Assembly: GCF_964199755.1 (NCBI RefSeq) | Contig: NC_133898.1 | Location: forward strand, 30,383,985-30,447,984 | Length of the DNA: 64,000 bases | From: Larus michahellis | Taxonomy: Eukaryota; Chordata; Aves; Charadriiformes; Laridae | Direction of reading: 5' to 3' | In this document: positions 11,201 to 24,043 of the stretch, piece after piece | Layout of the letters: the number at the start of each line of letters is the position of its first letter | How positions within the stretch are numbered: position 1 is the stretch's first letter | Position numbers and translations under genes: made by a program | Notes under the pieces: model-generated | What the model saw: the letters and a program-made list of their open reading frames with translations, nothing else | The model's database searches: none | Told to the model about the DNA's origin: nothing

Positions 11201-14200
11201 TAGCAATACCTGGATGTTTTACCGTCTTAACTAAGCACCAACAGCAATTTCGGTAAGAAAGCACCGTCACTCACCCCTACGACACCCTGGCACCCCCAGT
11301 TCAGGGGCTGAACTCAGATCCTGAGACGTTTCGGGGTCTGCAGCCCTCCCCCCGTGCAGCCCCGTGCTGCTCACACCCCCCTGCACCAGCCCTTCAGAGC
11401 TGCGAAATAATTCTAGCAAAGTTAGGCTCCTGCCGGCATTAACAAGACACATTTTGGTAAAGCCGTACCTGAAAACTGTAGCCGGTCCTCAATGGGGAGA
11501 AAATGAGAGAGCAAACGAGAGAGAGAGTGCGCCAGTGTAAGCTTTGTGGTTAAAACAACAGTACGAGCATTTTAAAGCAGCAAGGGAGTGGAAATCCCCC
11601 GGCGTAGCTTTGAAAAAGATCACGTCTAAAAACGCTTTAAAAGCGTTAAGGCAAAGGCAAGCCATTGAAAAGTATTTTCCTTTACTGTGTTGATGTGGGG
11701 ACTGCAGATTTTACCATTTGGAGCAACACAAGGTTACCAAGGACTTTTCTCACAGTTCTCATCCAAGATACGGAGGAATTTTCACCTTTCACAAAAGTGG
11801 TGAGTGATGTGACCAAAGAAAAAAAACATCTGGGCAGCAGGAAGCACAGAAGGATGTAAGGAAAACCCAGTTCCAGCCCTGTGAATCCTTCCACGGTAGC
11901 CCGGGTGGACCCGCTCGTTGCAGGAAGCGAAGGGATGGCTCAGGGAGGAAACGGCACCGGCTCGGTCACAGAGCGACTGCATCAACTCGCGCTACGGGCT
12001 GCACGGGCATTTCGCATTTAAGCCAGAACTCTCCAACCGAGATAAAATCCATTTTAAGAAAATAAATGTTTATATTTGGGTTTTTAATAATTTAAGTGGA
12101 CATAAACCCGAATGATTTTGGAGCCTGAACTTAATTGCGCACACAGGGCCCCTGGCAGCTTCATCTCCACTGACTCTGCGCCAGCCTCCTTCCCAAGGCT
12201 CTAATGTGCTGCCCTCGTGGCAGTGCCACGGGCTCCATCTCTAACCCCTCTCTTTTCTAATTCTCCTCTGCTCCCTCCCCTGGCTTTCTAGTCTCTTTTT
12301 TTTTTTTTTTTCTCTCCCCTAAAGTAAGGTAACTTATTTTCTATAAAAGCGGTAATTTTCAAGCCTCCTGTTATTTAAAATACTAGTTTTCTAAAGAAAG
12401 CTCCTATTATATCTTGTAGTAAAAGCAACACATTTAGCCTTTTCCCTTTAACTGAGCCTGCTCCCAGAGCCTTTCTAACCTATTTCAATTTCCCACCTCT
12501 CCTCCCAGGAGGCATCTCAACCTACTGCATGTTTTCATGAACCTTCCCTGAAGCTCTGGAACAGACAAGTTATCACTAGAGTCAGTGGCAAAGGGAAAGG
12601 CATCGATTCGAAGGCATGCTGCTTCTTCGTGGGATCAATTAAATTGGTCCAAGTTGACTTTCTAGATGCAGCCTAAGCTCACTTCTACAGTCAAGCTTTT
12701 TAAACCAGAAGATATTCTTTCGTCCTTGCCACGAACTTATGTCCCCAGGGTGCATCCTGGCCAAGCTGCTGACTATGCACAACCCCTGCACAGGCTGACA
12801 TCAGAACAGCAAACCAGCTCGTACGTGGGCTTTCCTTGAGCCTGGCAGCTCTAGAGGAAGGACAGATCCGCTGGTTTCGTCGGGAGGAGGCAGCGCTGCA
12901 GAAAGTGTGGTGGTCTGTGAGCACAGCTCCAGGAAGCACCATCTGCTTCTGGGAAGCTTTGGGGAAAACCCCAAATGGAGAAGTTGAGTAGGAGCAGGAT
13001 CTTAATTTTAAACAATTTCACTCTGCAGATGAGTAGAGAGCCATAGGCTGGTGATACTGTTCGTGGGCAGCCCTCAGTCTCCTCCAGCGCCAACTGCAGT
13101 GCTGAAACCCCGACCAAGTTTCAAGCAGGCTCAAAGGATGAAGGCGACCAAAAAGACAGACAGCAACAGCATTTAGGAAACAGAATGAAGGAAAAGAGAG
13201 AGACAGAAGAACAACATAAAGAAACAGAAGTTACTGAAAAGAGGTAACAATAAAAGACAGAGCAAGACAGCTAACGCGTTTTAATTTTTTTACTTTTAGT
13301 GTATTGGAGCTAAAGTCAAGTCCTCACTTTTCCTAACAAATAATAGGCCATTAAAAATTTTGCAGAACTAGGTCTTTGGGGCTTTTAAGTTTACGTTTCC
13401 TTCCCTGCCCCAAGGGAACATGCTATCCAGGACATCAGTTGCTTTGACTGTTCAGTCCATTTGGCCATGAATACCTACTCAAGGCATAAGAGGCTCTCGG
13501 GTTTAATTTTCCACGCCCCTGACCATTTGACTTAGTCTTAATGAAGAACTTAATCAGCGTGTATACAGAAACGTATGAATCAACTCATTGGTTATTCATC
13601 TGAATTAGTAGGATGAACTCAAATTTTGCTAGGGCTTGCCACCCCCTTCTTCTGATGTGTTCCCTTGTTCCAGGGGTAAACCGTTCCCCCCGCTGCGGCC
13701 TCAGGAATTCATGAGGTCAGTGGATTTTGCTCTAACACACACATGTATTTGATGACATATGGACACACATCCTCACCAAAAAGGTAACTGCTAATATCAA
13801 AACCCCAAGGCTACTGGGGACCCAAAAAAAAAAAGGAGGGAAAGGATGTGCTCTTAAGAAGTCCTTCCCATGAGATCAAGCAGGACAGGCTAGAGATTTA
13901 TGGAAGTATGGATGGGGAGTCGTGCTTTCCCGCGGACCCTTCTGTACATGCGATCTGCAGCTGACACCTGTGCAGCCAGGCAGACACACAGCGAGCCCCG
14001 CCACTGCCACAGGCCTGGACGCCTGCTGGGAGCAAGGTGCAGGGACCTCCCGGGAGGGGAAAAAAAAAAAAGGCAGAACCGTCCCTTTATGCATCAGGCA
14101 AGATGCCGTGTAAGATGGATGCTAAACATGCTGTGGGCAGCATCCAACCCCGCTCTCGCTGCTGGCACCAGTTTTAGCTTTATTGCTCCCAGCAGTGAAT

Positions 14201-17200
14201 AACTTTGCCGTTTTTAGTGACCTCAAGGTGCATCTCAGGCATCCCCAAGGTCCGTGTTCATAATTCGTCAGTAAAAAACTGCCGTGAACAAGGTTTAATG
14301 TCGACGACAGCGAGACACACAAATGGACAAGATTTTTCTTTATAGGTAGTGCCCAGTAGCCTTCCATAGTCTCTTTCATTGCATACATGACCTGGCAACT
14401 GTTTGTACCTGCTGTTTCCAAGGCAATATTAAGAAATTAAACCCTTGATTTTTTGTTTCTTTCATAGTTAGTACGGGCCACATTCCAGTTTCAAGTGCAT
14501 GGATACAGCGGACGAGACTGAAAACGGTAGGACTTAGCACATCAGGTCTGATCATTGCGCATCTCACAGAGACTACTTCGGGAAAAACTGCTTTGCAGAT
14601 CGTTCCTCCCCTTGAGGTTTGGTTAGTCGCTAGGTGGTTTTGCGTAATAATAATAAGAAAAAATAACTTTTACGTTTCAATGTTATCTTCTGCAAAATAA
14701 GCACACAGCAACATACTTACCCTGAGAGAATCCCTATATGCAAATGTGAGTATATTACATACAAAAACGTGCTTTATCAGTCTCCCCCGCAGAGACAAAT
14801 ATGCTTAACTATACAGCACTCTGGGCAGTCCCATATCAAAACCACCGTGGTTTAGGGTGCAGACAGTTTCTCACACACTTGTTTATTTGTTGCAAGACCG
14901 AGCTGGGGAGACTATGGAAATTTTTGCAACATTTTTATTAACAATATACATGACTCAAGTTTCCTCACCCTCCTGAGCCCAGCCACGCATTGGGGTAAAG
15001 AGGTTGGTGTCTTTCCTGGGCTGAGGGAAGAGGGTGGAACAACTGCGCATTGCAGCCCAAATTGGTACAGATAAGGGACTGACGACTAACAGTGTGAATG
15101 TTAACTCTTTGCAGTCATTCGCCAAGAAACTTGGACAGAAAAGAACTAGAAAGCAAGAGAAGAGGTTCCGAAATCCTCACCGCAACTCAGGTCTGGGCCA
15201 TGAGGGCACGCTGGCCGTAAGGCTGCGCAGTGGGGCTGGGGTCCTGCAGCAGCACCCTCGGGCCGGCACGCTGCTCCGGGCAGGCTGCTGGCCCCTGCTG
15301 AGAACGGCAGGTCTGCCAGACAAAAGAAACCACCTGTATCGCTGCAGCCACCACCAACTGTCTCAAGAAGATCAGAAGCCCAGGAAAAGTTACGACTCAC
15401 ACAGACTCCCTGGAGAGCCGGGGGGAGGAACACCTCTCCACAGTCAGCTGTTTATTGATCGTAAGTAACATCTATTTATGTAAAATCAAGGGCTCAGACA
15501 AAGAATTGAAGAAGATAGAGGGCTATAGGTTAGCTTAAAGACAGGACACAAATAAAGCCCAGAAGATCAAGCACCCTACAAGCCTGTAGCTGCCCACTGA
15601 AGGGATGAGGCAACGTGACCCAAACAATACACAGCACAGAACGAAGAGTTCCTGACGTGGACCACAGCTCTGCCCTTTGGTGGCTACACAAAAACTATGC
15701 TCCTGTCTTAGGGAGACTGATTAGGGAGTCTGTGGGGTGAAAAAGAGCTGTCTCATTTCTGCTCTTTGTGCTCATTTGAAATCTTTTCCCCTCCTGGATG
15801 CCATTCCTCATCCCCTCTAAACTCTGCAGTTACTCCTTTGGTGTATCCTCCTGCGCCCTCCGCTGTTTCTATGAGTGCCACAAGCTTTTCTTTTCATGCT
15901 TCCTTCCTCACGTTACCCTGAATTTTATCTCTCAGCAGCTTGCCCCTCTTCAGCCAAAGTTTCCTGCCAACTACTCACAGATGTGCCCTGTTGCCACAGA
16001 CCATCTTCCTGCATAGGCTGAACCCTTGGCCTCTCCTCCGGTACCCAGCTGGTGGGTGACCACCAGCTCGGAGGTAGCCCGCTGTCCCCAGCCTTCCCCA
16101 ACAGGCCTTCTCCTGCACAGCTCCTCAGTGTCCAAACCTGACACAGCCAGCTTCATATTCCGCTCAGGTCCATAACCTTAATTTCTCTCTCAAGCTTGAC
16201 GCGTTAGAACTTCACAATGTCTCGCCAACTTCTCCTGCTTCATTCCTCTACGCGATACAGTATTTCTTGTCCCCTTATACAAATAAAACTCTTGTTCATC
16301 ATCATCATCCTCCTCTGGTTTTCCAAACACTCATTTCTCCTGAAACACGATCTTTTACTTATTTATCGACCCAGGGTGCTGCATAGGGATCGTTTTTCTA
16401 AGTCACAGCTACAATCACATCACCTCTCTGTCCATCCCTCCACTCCCCCACTGCACCAAAACCTCTTGACTTTCAAAGCCTGTTCTAGTCTCCCTCCACT
16501 TGCCCCTGCGTCCCCTCCAATGATTTAAAAGGGCTGTTTCCATCTCTGGCCAAATGATGATACCAGGCACCACTGCCCCCTTGTTATGTATTTGAGCAAG
16601 TGCGTACTGGGAAGGCAGATTTTTGGAGGGGTATTAGCAGGCTATTCTACTTTGAATCTCTTCTGCAAAATTACCTTTGCCAAGCAGCTGGCAACAACTG
16701 GTTTCTGCCTATCATACTGGTCTGGAGGGTCACACTGTCCCCTATTGCTCTTGCCCACAGGCGCATCCCTCCCCTGCCCCGACTTTGACTACAAACCCCC
16801 TTCAGCCAAGGGCTGCGGGGTTTTGCCCTCTGCTCGCACAGCTCCCGGCACACCAGGGTCCTCATCCACGGCAAACACCTCTCCACGTGACAGAAATAAG
16901 AAAGATAACCAAGGCTAACAGCAAAGGAAGCGACGCGGGGTGGTTTTAGGCCGAGTGTAACACACAACCACCATGGCTCACACTAAAATCAAAAGCAAGA
17001 ACGCAACGCAGTCCTCAGGAGAAAGAAGATGAAGAGCGATACTAGTCATGCCGGTATTCCTGCAGGAGAGCATCCTGGAGCGCCTCAATTTTATGTTCAT
17101 TGTTAAAGCTGCGTGCTCTGCCTACAATCAGCTGGGGAGGTTTAAAAATACAACCATGTTAGTGCTGCCGGCCTGGAGCCATGCCTGACCTGAATACACC

Positions 17201-17640
17201 GAGCTATTTTTAGCACATCGCTGCGCTCCCTTCAGCCATCCCGTATTTATAGAACGGAAGTTATGAGGAAAGTTGTTCTTGGCTGGCATCGGGAAGGCGC
17301 AGCCAAGCTAACAACAGGCAAAGCAATTCAAGAAGTGCAACAATAGGAGCTCTCCATTTTTCCTGCTAAATCTGAAGAGTGTTGAAAGTACTTGGTCAAA
17401 GCCTACTGCCTCCGTACGCTCCCAGAGTGCTGTTAATCAGGGAAAATGAGAGGTCTGGCTGGGATTCCCTGCACACACCGGGAGGGGAAATTCCCTTCCC
17501 CCCCTCCCCCAGCAGAATTCAGCTGACACCAGCGGGGATCCTCGATGCAGCTCCCTGCGATTTTAAGCCCAGAGCGGCCGCAAAGGCATTCATCCGCCCA
17601 GCACACCCTCGCTGCTTTGTTCCCTCCTCTCACCCTCCAA
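5271..17640 (-). other. Presumed TRAF5 first intron
   Basis: About 12 kb between the first coding exon and the CpG island taken as the promoter. It holds an A/G low-complexity tract (5949-5993), a T run (12297-12312), a moderately GC-rich patch (about 7900-8260) and a strongly pyrimidine-rich block (about 15780-16520). Open frames here, including one of 144 codons at 15034-15468, resemble no protein I know and look like chance. Extra noncoding TRAF5 exons could be present but cannot be called by eye. Confidence 0.5.
17461..17495. promoter_or_regulatory. Two NF-kB-like motifs
   Basis: GGGATTCCC at 17461-17469 and GGGAAATTCCC at 17485-17495; the second fits GGGRNNYYCC on both strands. They sit at the TRAF5-proximal edge of the CpG island, so they would fall just inside intron 1. 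Matches of this kind are expected by chance about a dozen times in a window of this size, so the call rests on pairing and position only. Confidence 0.3.
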
Positions 17641-18620
17641 AATTTCAGCCCTGCCCACCTCCGAGGCGCACACCGGGCCATCCCTTCCCTTCCCCCGGGA
17701 GAGGAGCGGGGAGCCCCCGCCGCCCGCCAGGCGGGGGCCGGGCTGGGCTCCGCGGAGCAGAGGAAACCCCCCACCGCAGCGCCATGAGAGAGCGGGGGGA
17801 GCTCTTCCACACCATCCCCGGGGGACGCACCAAGTTCACCTTTTCTCCACGGCCCTCTCTTTTTTTTTTTTTTAAAGCGAAAAAGCGCCGCAAAAAGAAG
17901 AGACTTCCCCCTCCGAGCCGAGGGGGCAGGAAGAGCCCTTCAGAGAGGCTGTCACCCACCCACCCATCCATCCATCCACCCACCCACCCACCGGGGCCTC
18001 CCTCCCGCCTCCCGCCCACCGCCTCCACCCGGGGCCGCGCCCGGCCAGCGCCCACCGCCGCCCGCGGGCCCCGCGCAGCCCCGGCACCGCTCCCCGACAC
18101 CCGCCTCGGACCCGGCCCCGGCGTGACCCCCGCACCCGCGGCACCGCCCCCCCCCCGCCGCACCTGCCCCGGCACTCGCTGCCCTCCGGGCGGGGACGGT
18201 GGCCGGGCCGCGGTGGCGCGGGAGGTGCGGGGCCGCCGCCGGCTGCGCGGGGCGCGGCTCCGTGCGGGGCGGGGGGGGGGAAGGAAGCGCCGGTGCCGCC
18301 GCCGCCGCTGGGAGCCGCTTTCGGTTTCATGGCAACCCCCGGGCGGGGAGACCCCGGCGGCGGCGGCGGCGGCGGCGCGGCCCCGCCCGCAGGGCCCGGG
18401 GGCGGCCCGGCCCGGCCCCGCCCCGCTCCGGGCGCCTTCGGTGTTCCCTCTGCCTCTGGTGTTCCCTCCGCCACCGCGGAAACGGCGCTCAGCTTGAATG
18501 GAAGAGATGAGCTGCGGGCCGCCGTGGGTGGGGAAGGCTCCCCCGCAAGCCCCGCCGCCTGCTCCGAGTTCACCCCGGGGCTCCGCAGCCTCCCACACGC
18601 TCCGGGGGGTTCGGTAAGTC
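17640..18620 (-). promoter_or_regulatory. TRAF5: CpG island, probable TRAF5 promoter and noncoding first exon
   Basis: A roughly 1-kb block dense in CpG and G+C, unlike the flanks, lying upstream of TRAF5 on its strand and just beyond the RCOR3 3' end. The family is known to have a noncoding first exon. A plausible minus-strand donor, CAG|GTGCGG, lies at 18162-18166, but the exact exon and start site cannot be fixed. The island contains CGG/CCG runs (18296-18308 and 18355-18377) and a CCCA/TCCA simple repeat. Confidence 0.65.
17953..17992. repeat. CCCA/TCCA simple repeat
   Basis: About 40 bases of tandem CCCA and TCCA tetranucleotides inside the CpG island. Confidence 0.85.
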
Positions 18621-20600
18621 CTCCGCAGGCTACGAAGTTGGTTTTCCGGGAGGGGCTGCCGAGAGCCCACGGCGAGCAACACCGCCCCGTTGGCAAGGAG
18701 CAGCAGATGGATCCGCTCCTCCTTTGGGCGATGCACCCCCTGCCCGCCTGGAATATATCTGCTCTTTTTCCTTATTTACCCCTACGGTACTGAAATAGCA
18801 AAACAAGGCCCATGCAAAGGACACAGACATTAGCTATTACCACATGCCAGTATTATTTGCCAATTATTTAGGACACACCAAAGTATTTTTTACAAATGCA
18901 GACAAACACAGCCGCCCTCCAGCCCACGGCACCCATACAACTGTTCCACCGCTCACTGCCCCCCGTCACCGGCTGCCGCGCTCTGGTCTCTCTTCCACGT
19001 GAAACCACTTCTAGGAAAACCAGTCTCTAAGGAAAATACCCCGCTGGCACATGCACAAAAGCACTAAGGCTGACAAAAAAGAAACAATCGGGCTGTGTTA
19101 TCTGGATTGTCATAAAGTGAGCTCTAAAAATAATAGAAATAAAATGGTCTCAGAGTCTTCTTTTGCTAAAATGACTCAGACTCACCACTCCCAAAGGTGT
19201 CAGTCCATATTGCATTAAGATTCTGGGAGTCCAGCAAAGGTGTAGAGGCCATTACCACAACAGAGACCTTTAAAAAACACTCCCTCTTGCAAAAATGTAG
19301 GACACTTTTGTTTTTCTTTTCTTCTTAGCTTTTAGGAACGTCCTGATTAGTCTGGGTACTACTTGTTGGGGAAGTTCACAGGAAAATCCATCAGAGCAAC
19401 AGGCTTTATGTTTCCCTAAGTAAATATTTGTAAACATAAATGAAGTTTCTTTGGAGATGGAATGGGGTTCCCAAGATGGACATTTTCTGCACTCACGGTC
19501 CTCCTCCTCCTGCAGAACATGACAATCTCCAGAACAGAGCTTTGTGGTTACAAAGATCCGTCAACCGGATCATCAAATATCAGGGTGCAGGCGCTACTTT
19601 TAAAATCAGAGGTCCTAAGATTCAGTGAGCGTAAGAGGAGACCTGGTTTGCATTACGAAAACAGTCATATACCTGAAGCACCAGTAGAGATCACAACCCC
19701 TGAATCCCAGTGCTTCCTTTTGTGCCAGTCTAAGGGAAAACTTCCACATCATTAACAGCAATGAGCATTTATTTTGCTAAAGTTCTACTTCAGTATCAAT
19801 TTTAAGGATGTCCATCATAAAAAATGGGCCAGTTGCTTATTAAATAGTCCAGACACTGCTGCCTGTATATTTTGCTTCTCCTCCTCCCTACCTTAGATTT
19901 TTGATGCCTAATTCATCAGTAACAGACTACAAGTTGTGTTGAAAGAGTCTACATTTGCCTTTTGTATCTCACATAGAGCTTTCTGTGATCTTACGGCAGA
20001 TGTCTGTTGCAAGGCTGCCCACTTTTAACTCGCTCAGAGAAAGGTAAACTCTGAGGTTTAGCTATTTCAACCTCAGGAAAAGCTGGAGGTTCACCACATT
20101 TATTAAAACTACCAAGTCGTACTTGGCGCAATTTACAGTGCACCATTTTGCACCGGAGCTGTGGCAGCTGCTGACTCCTCCACAACTTCCTTTGCCTTTT
20201 GAAACGCACCTCTGAACAAACAACTTCAAGATGTTTGTCTTTGCCCCGGCTTTGCTTTTGCCTGGCAACCACATTTCTGCCTGGCATCAGCTGTAACTTC
20301 AAGTCTGTTCCTTTCTTTTGCTAGCGAGAGGCACGACAGAGAGTTCTAGTAACCTTCATCCTAAACTCTTCCCTACGCTCTGCAATTCTGCGCTATTCAT
20401 ACACAAACTCCCACACCCATACAAGCTGCTGGTTTGCGTTCTGTTTTCTAGGAACTGTGAAGTTTCCAGAATAAACATGGTACGGTTTAAGAAAAGTCCC
20501 AACAACATAAAGATGAACAAAAAACCTAAGGACAGAGGTAACTATAATTCCTTTCGCTCACGACCAACTGTAAGACAAATTAAAGTGCTTTACTATGATG
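18621..20600. other. Spacer between TRAF5 promoter and RCOR3 3' end
   Basis: About 2 kb with no recognised gene. It contains an exon-like segment on the plus strand (19516-19629) described separately. Otherwise nothing was recognised. Confidence 0.5.
19516..19629 (+). other. Candidate plus-strand exon of a transcript divergent from the TRAF5 island
   Basis: A strong acceptor (a CTCCTC tract ending TGCAG at 19511-19515) is followed after 114 bases by a donor-like GTAAGA. Upstream, at 18613, the CpG island has a consensus plus-strand donor GTAAGT. Together they could form the first two exons of a divergent transcript. No conserved protein is evident. Confidence 0.25.
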
Positions 20601-20617
20601 TGCAATGTTTAGTGATT

Positions 20618-23600
20618 GTTTTATTAATGCAGAAATACCTGCTTAACTTCATACCCATTCTGATTTAAAGTGCAACAATTAATTCTGATAGTTCTTGTAC
20701 ATCCATATTTTGCAAGTGTGGTTCCTAGAAGACATGTAGTTCAGATTATGCCTTGCATTTGTAAAATCTGTCATTTTTTAGTACCGTTTTCCTTTATTAA
20801 CTAAAATAAACTGTACAAAAAGCTGTAGAGTTACATTAGCTTTGAACAATGTAGGATACATGTTCTCTGCCAAACTTTACTGTGCAAACATTTTACATTT
20901 TTTTTAAAGTGACAAAATTAAGCCAACCTTGAAGTCAGAGTTCATTACTACATTACAAAACAGGAGACTAGATATGGCAAAAGAAATTTCCCACTGAAAT
21001 CAACACCATTGTATAATTTTATTTCTAATTCTTAAAAAAATATAAATGAATTTAGAAGAGAATCACAGTATAAGGGCCCTAACATATTAGACCATTACAA
21101 GGTACATAAAAATAGAAGACACAGATTTCTTTGAAACTTTAATCCTTTGATTAAGCAGCAAGCATATCACTCTCCAGGCAAACACTGCTTAAAACAAACC
21201 CTACCCCCCAAAACAGGACGTGCAAACTGTATGCACATATTCTGCAAAGCACACAATAAAGACATTTTGCTATGTACATACTTATTTAGTACTACAAATG
21301 CTAGGAGTTCCCTACTGTGTGCTACAGTGTATGTAAATTAAGAAATACTACCTATCTCTGACCCTCCCTCCCTCCCCCTTTCAAATACAGCACCTTTGCC
21401 CAGTTATAGAATATTTAAACAAGATTAAACGGAATTACAATGTACTGAACAGTTTTATAGCAGTTGGTGGCGGCCAACTGTACTGCAACACCCAACATTC
21501 TGCATACTGAAGTCTATCGACAAGAGACAAGACAAAAATTAGCAAAGGTACAATACACACACCTCGGAGACCCAATGATAAAAGAAAAAAAAAAGAAAAA
21601 AGAAAAGAAATCCTGAAGATGTATCTTATCACCGTTAACAATTAAACTGCGATATTTAAGACGTCAAAATGTACCAGATCAGTTTTGTATCGGTTTTGAA
21701 GTGTGGAGAGCAGCCAGATTTGTGTGTAGCTGGTGAGGGGACACTTATGACTCCCAGAACACAAGTTTCAGTGACCACGACTTCCTCGGTGCTTGTTTTA
21801 CAATGCTGCTTTTCTTAGACGAGAGGTCATCTGATGCTCACGTAGTGGCTAAGCCTCTGCTCTGATGCAAAATAAAATTTGTAAGAAGGACCTTTTGTAC
21901 GAGACCTCAGCGCACCAGCGAAAGCTGTTCGGCAAGAAAAATCTCTCGAGTTTGGTCTGAAAATATTTTTAAGTGAAGGTCAACACCTTAACTGTAGTTC
22001 AGGCCACAACTACCAAACTTTAATACTTATTTTACAAATGAAATAGGATCTGACGCTGTAAGAACTTCCCTCGCACAAAAAAAAAAGACCCTAGCCAGCT
22101 GCTAAACCGATCGTTAGACCATCTAATTTATCTGTCAAAAAGCCTAGGGAGAGCACATTCCATTTTCAAGTGAAGTCTCATTTTAGTGAAGGGCAAATCT
22201 AGTTAATAACACAATGGATTTAAAAGGATTTTCAAAGACCATTTCAGCTATAAGCAAAAATAATTTTCTAAATAGTATGGCAGTCAACATGAATGTTATC
22301 ACATAGTCAAGAATGCAATATTTTTCAATAGCTTGATTCAATCACACAGTTTCAAACACTGCTACTCAAATTTGCAGCCTGGTTTACTTCAGGGGTAGAG
22401 GCATCTACATTTAAAAAAAAAAACAAACCAAAACACCACCGAAAAACCCACACCCACCCCTAGAACACCGCTGGGCATAAATCAAGAATGCAGTGGAAGA
22501 AAACCTTTCTATCTATCTCCTAAAATTTGGAAGCAATAATTAATACCCAAGTGCAGATTTTACTTAGTCAATAAAACAAAACAAACAAAAAAACCCCCAC
22601 AATAGCCTCAACTCCGCTAATCAACTCCGCCAGAAATTGCAGAAATCAGAGATAATCATTAAACAGTAAGACTGGGCTGGCAGCAGGTAACTCTACAGCC
22701 ACAATATGTTACTACCACCATCAGCCTCTCTACTTCCCTTGTGAATTCTTAGGCAAGATATCAATGATCTAACACATACACGAACTCCAGACAGCCATTC
22801 TCAGAGGAATGAAATTCTATTGTACTTAAATTGGAAGAATTAGTGGAGTAACAAATTAGAATTAATGGTTCTCACTACATGGTTTCTCTCCTGTCATCCC
22901 CCTGGGTGGTGGAAGTTGCTGCCTGCCTCTCCACCCCAGCCCACAACAGAGATTGCAGCAGGAAACTGGACTCCTGTTCTCAGGTAACTTCTGTGAGTAG
23001 AACACGCGTGAGATTTAGTAAGTTTGGTACAACAGCTCACTGAGTCTTCAGAATACTCTTTCAGAGGAGTATTTAATAAGACAGTACCTTTTTAAACAAG
23101 AAAAAGTGTTCTGGGAAAAACATGAAGAGAAGAAACACCTACATTTTACAAGTGCATGAAATGCTTCTACTGTTATCTAAACAGGGCCAAAAATTCTGAA
23201 CCTAAGGCCATTATTTTTTTGCACTAAAAAATAAAAAAAAAATAAAAATTCACACACACAAAAAAACTCAACACTACATTTAAATCTTCTACAATATTAT
23301 CTATTCCTAGATTTGCCAGACTACTTTCCTGTAGTTAGATGCTTGACTACAAAGAACAGTAATAAAATAAATAGAGTAAAAATCAGTTAAACAAAATCTT
23401 GGTGTGTTGAACATTTATTCATTTAAGAAGTTAGCTTCCTTCAACAGTTATTCATATAGAGGAGGGCTGTATTGTAGGCATTGTTCTGCTGTACAAGTCT
23501 TCGACATAAAAATATTTTTATACAGGTGGTCATTCACGTGGTTCCGTTTCTAGTTATTAGCTTGCTCCTCTGTAAAACTGGTCTGATACCTGTGAAGGCT

Positions 23601-23698
23601 CGCTCTTTTCTCCCCTTCATTATTTGGAAAAAAAAAAAAAAAAGTACATCGATTCTATTTTTCAAATGTAGGAGTTAGCATAATTCCGCTTTACTTCT
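20618..23698 (-). other. RCOR3: RCOR3 3' untranslated region (end approximate)
   Basis: AT-rich, repeat-free sequence following the RCOR3 stop codon at 23699-23701. AATAAA signals on the minus strand lie at 23414-23419, 21018-21023, 20793-20798 and 20620-20625, and ATTAAA at 22019-22024 and 21138-21143, so alternative polyadenylation is possible. The distal sites would give a UTR of about 2.7-3.1 kb. Which signal is used is inference. Confidence 0.5.
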
Positions 23699-24043
23699 TC
23701 AGTGCAGAGTGGACTGAGATTCTGTCTGAATTCCAATAAGCGAGGGTGGCTGCTGGCCGCTAACCGTGGTTAACACTGGCCTTGGGTTTAGACGAGGAGG
23801 CATGGAATTAGCTGGGCGGATGAGCGGTGGGGGAGGCTGATTTAGAGTTGGCCTTGGCTGAATAAATCGCGCCTGCTGTTGAAGTGGTGGAGGCTGACGA
23901 TGGAGAGCAGGAGCAGCAGGAAGCGCCGGACGAAGTAACGGGGGCGGCTGATTTAAAGTTGCCATGGGAGCAGTAGGTGCTGGAGCAGATGCCTGTGCTG
24001 GAGGTGAAGGGCCTAAACACTGAGTGGCCGGAGTGCTTTGTGC
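23699..24043 (-). CDS. RCOR3: RCOR3 coding exon 12 (proline-rich C-terminus)
   Basis: Residues 432-545 and the TGA stop. Acceptor TTTGTGCAG. It encodes [10 protein letters not shown] and [18 protein letters not shown], the RCOR3-specific tail. It is probably one exon with the 3'UTR. Confidence 0.96.
   Translation of the reverse strand, partial: AQSTPATQCLGPSPPAQASAPAPTAPMATLNQPPPLLRPALPAAPALHRQPPPLQQQARFIQPRPTLNQPPPPLIRPANSMPPRLNPRPVLTTVSGQQPPSLIGIQTESQSTLH

Noticed and set aside
15034-15468. 144-codon plus-strand frame
   Set aside because: No recognisable domain, no paired splice sites of note, and a mixed composition typical of chance in a mildly GC-rich patch.
17379-18736. Open frames of more than 360 codons on both strands
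   Set aside because: They lie in a CpG island, consist of P/R/G/A-rich low-complexity residues, overlap each other on opposite strands and match no family. GC richness removes stop codons.
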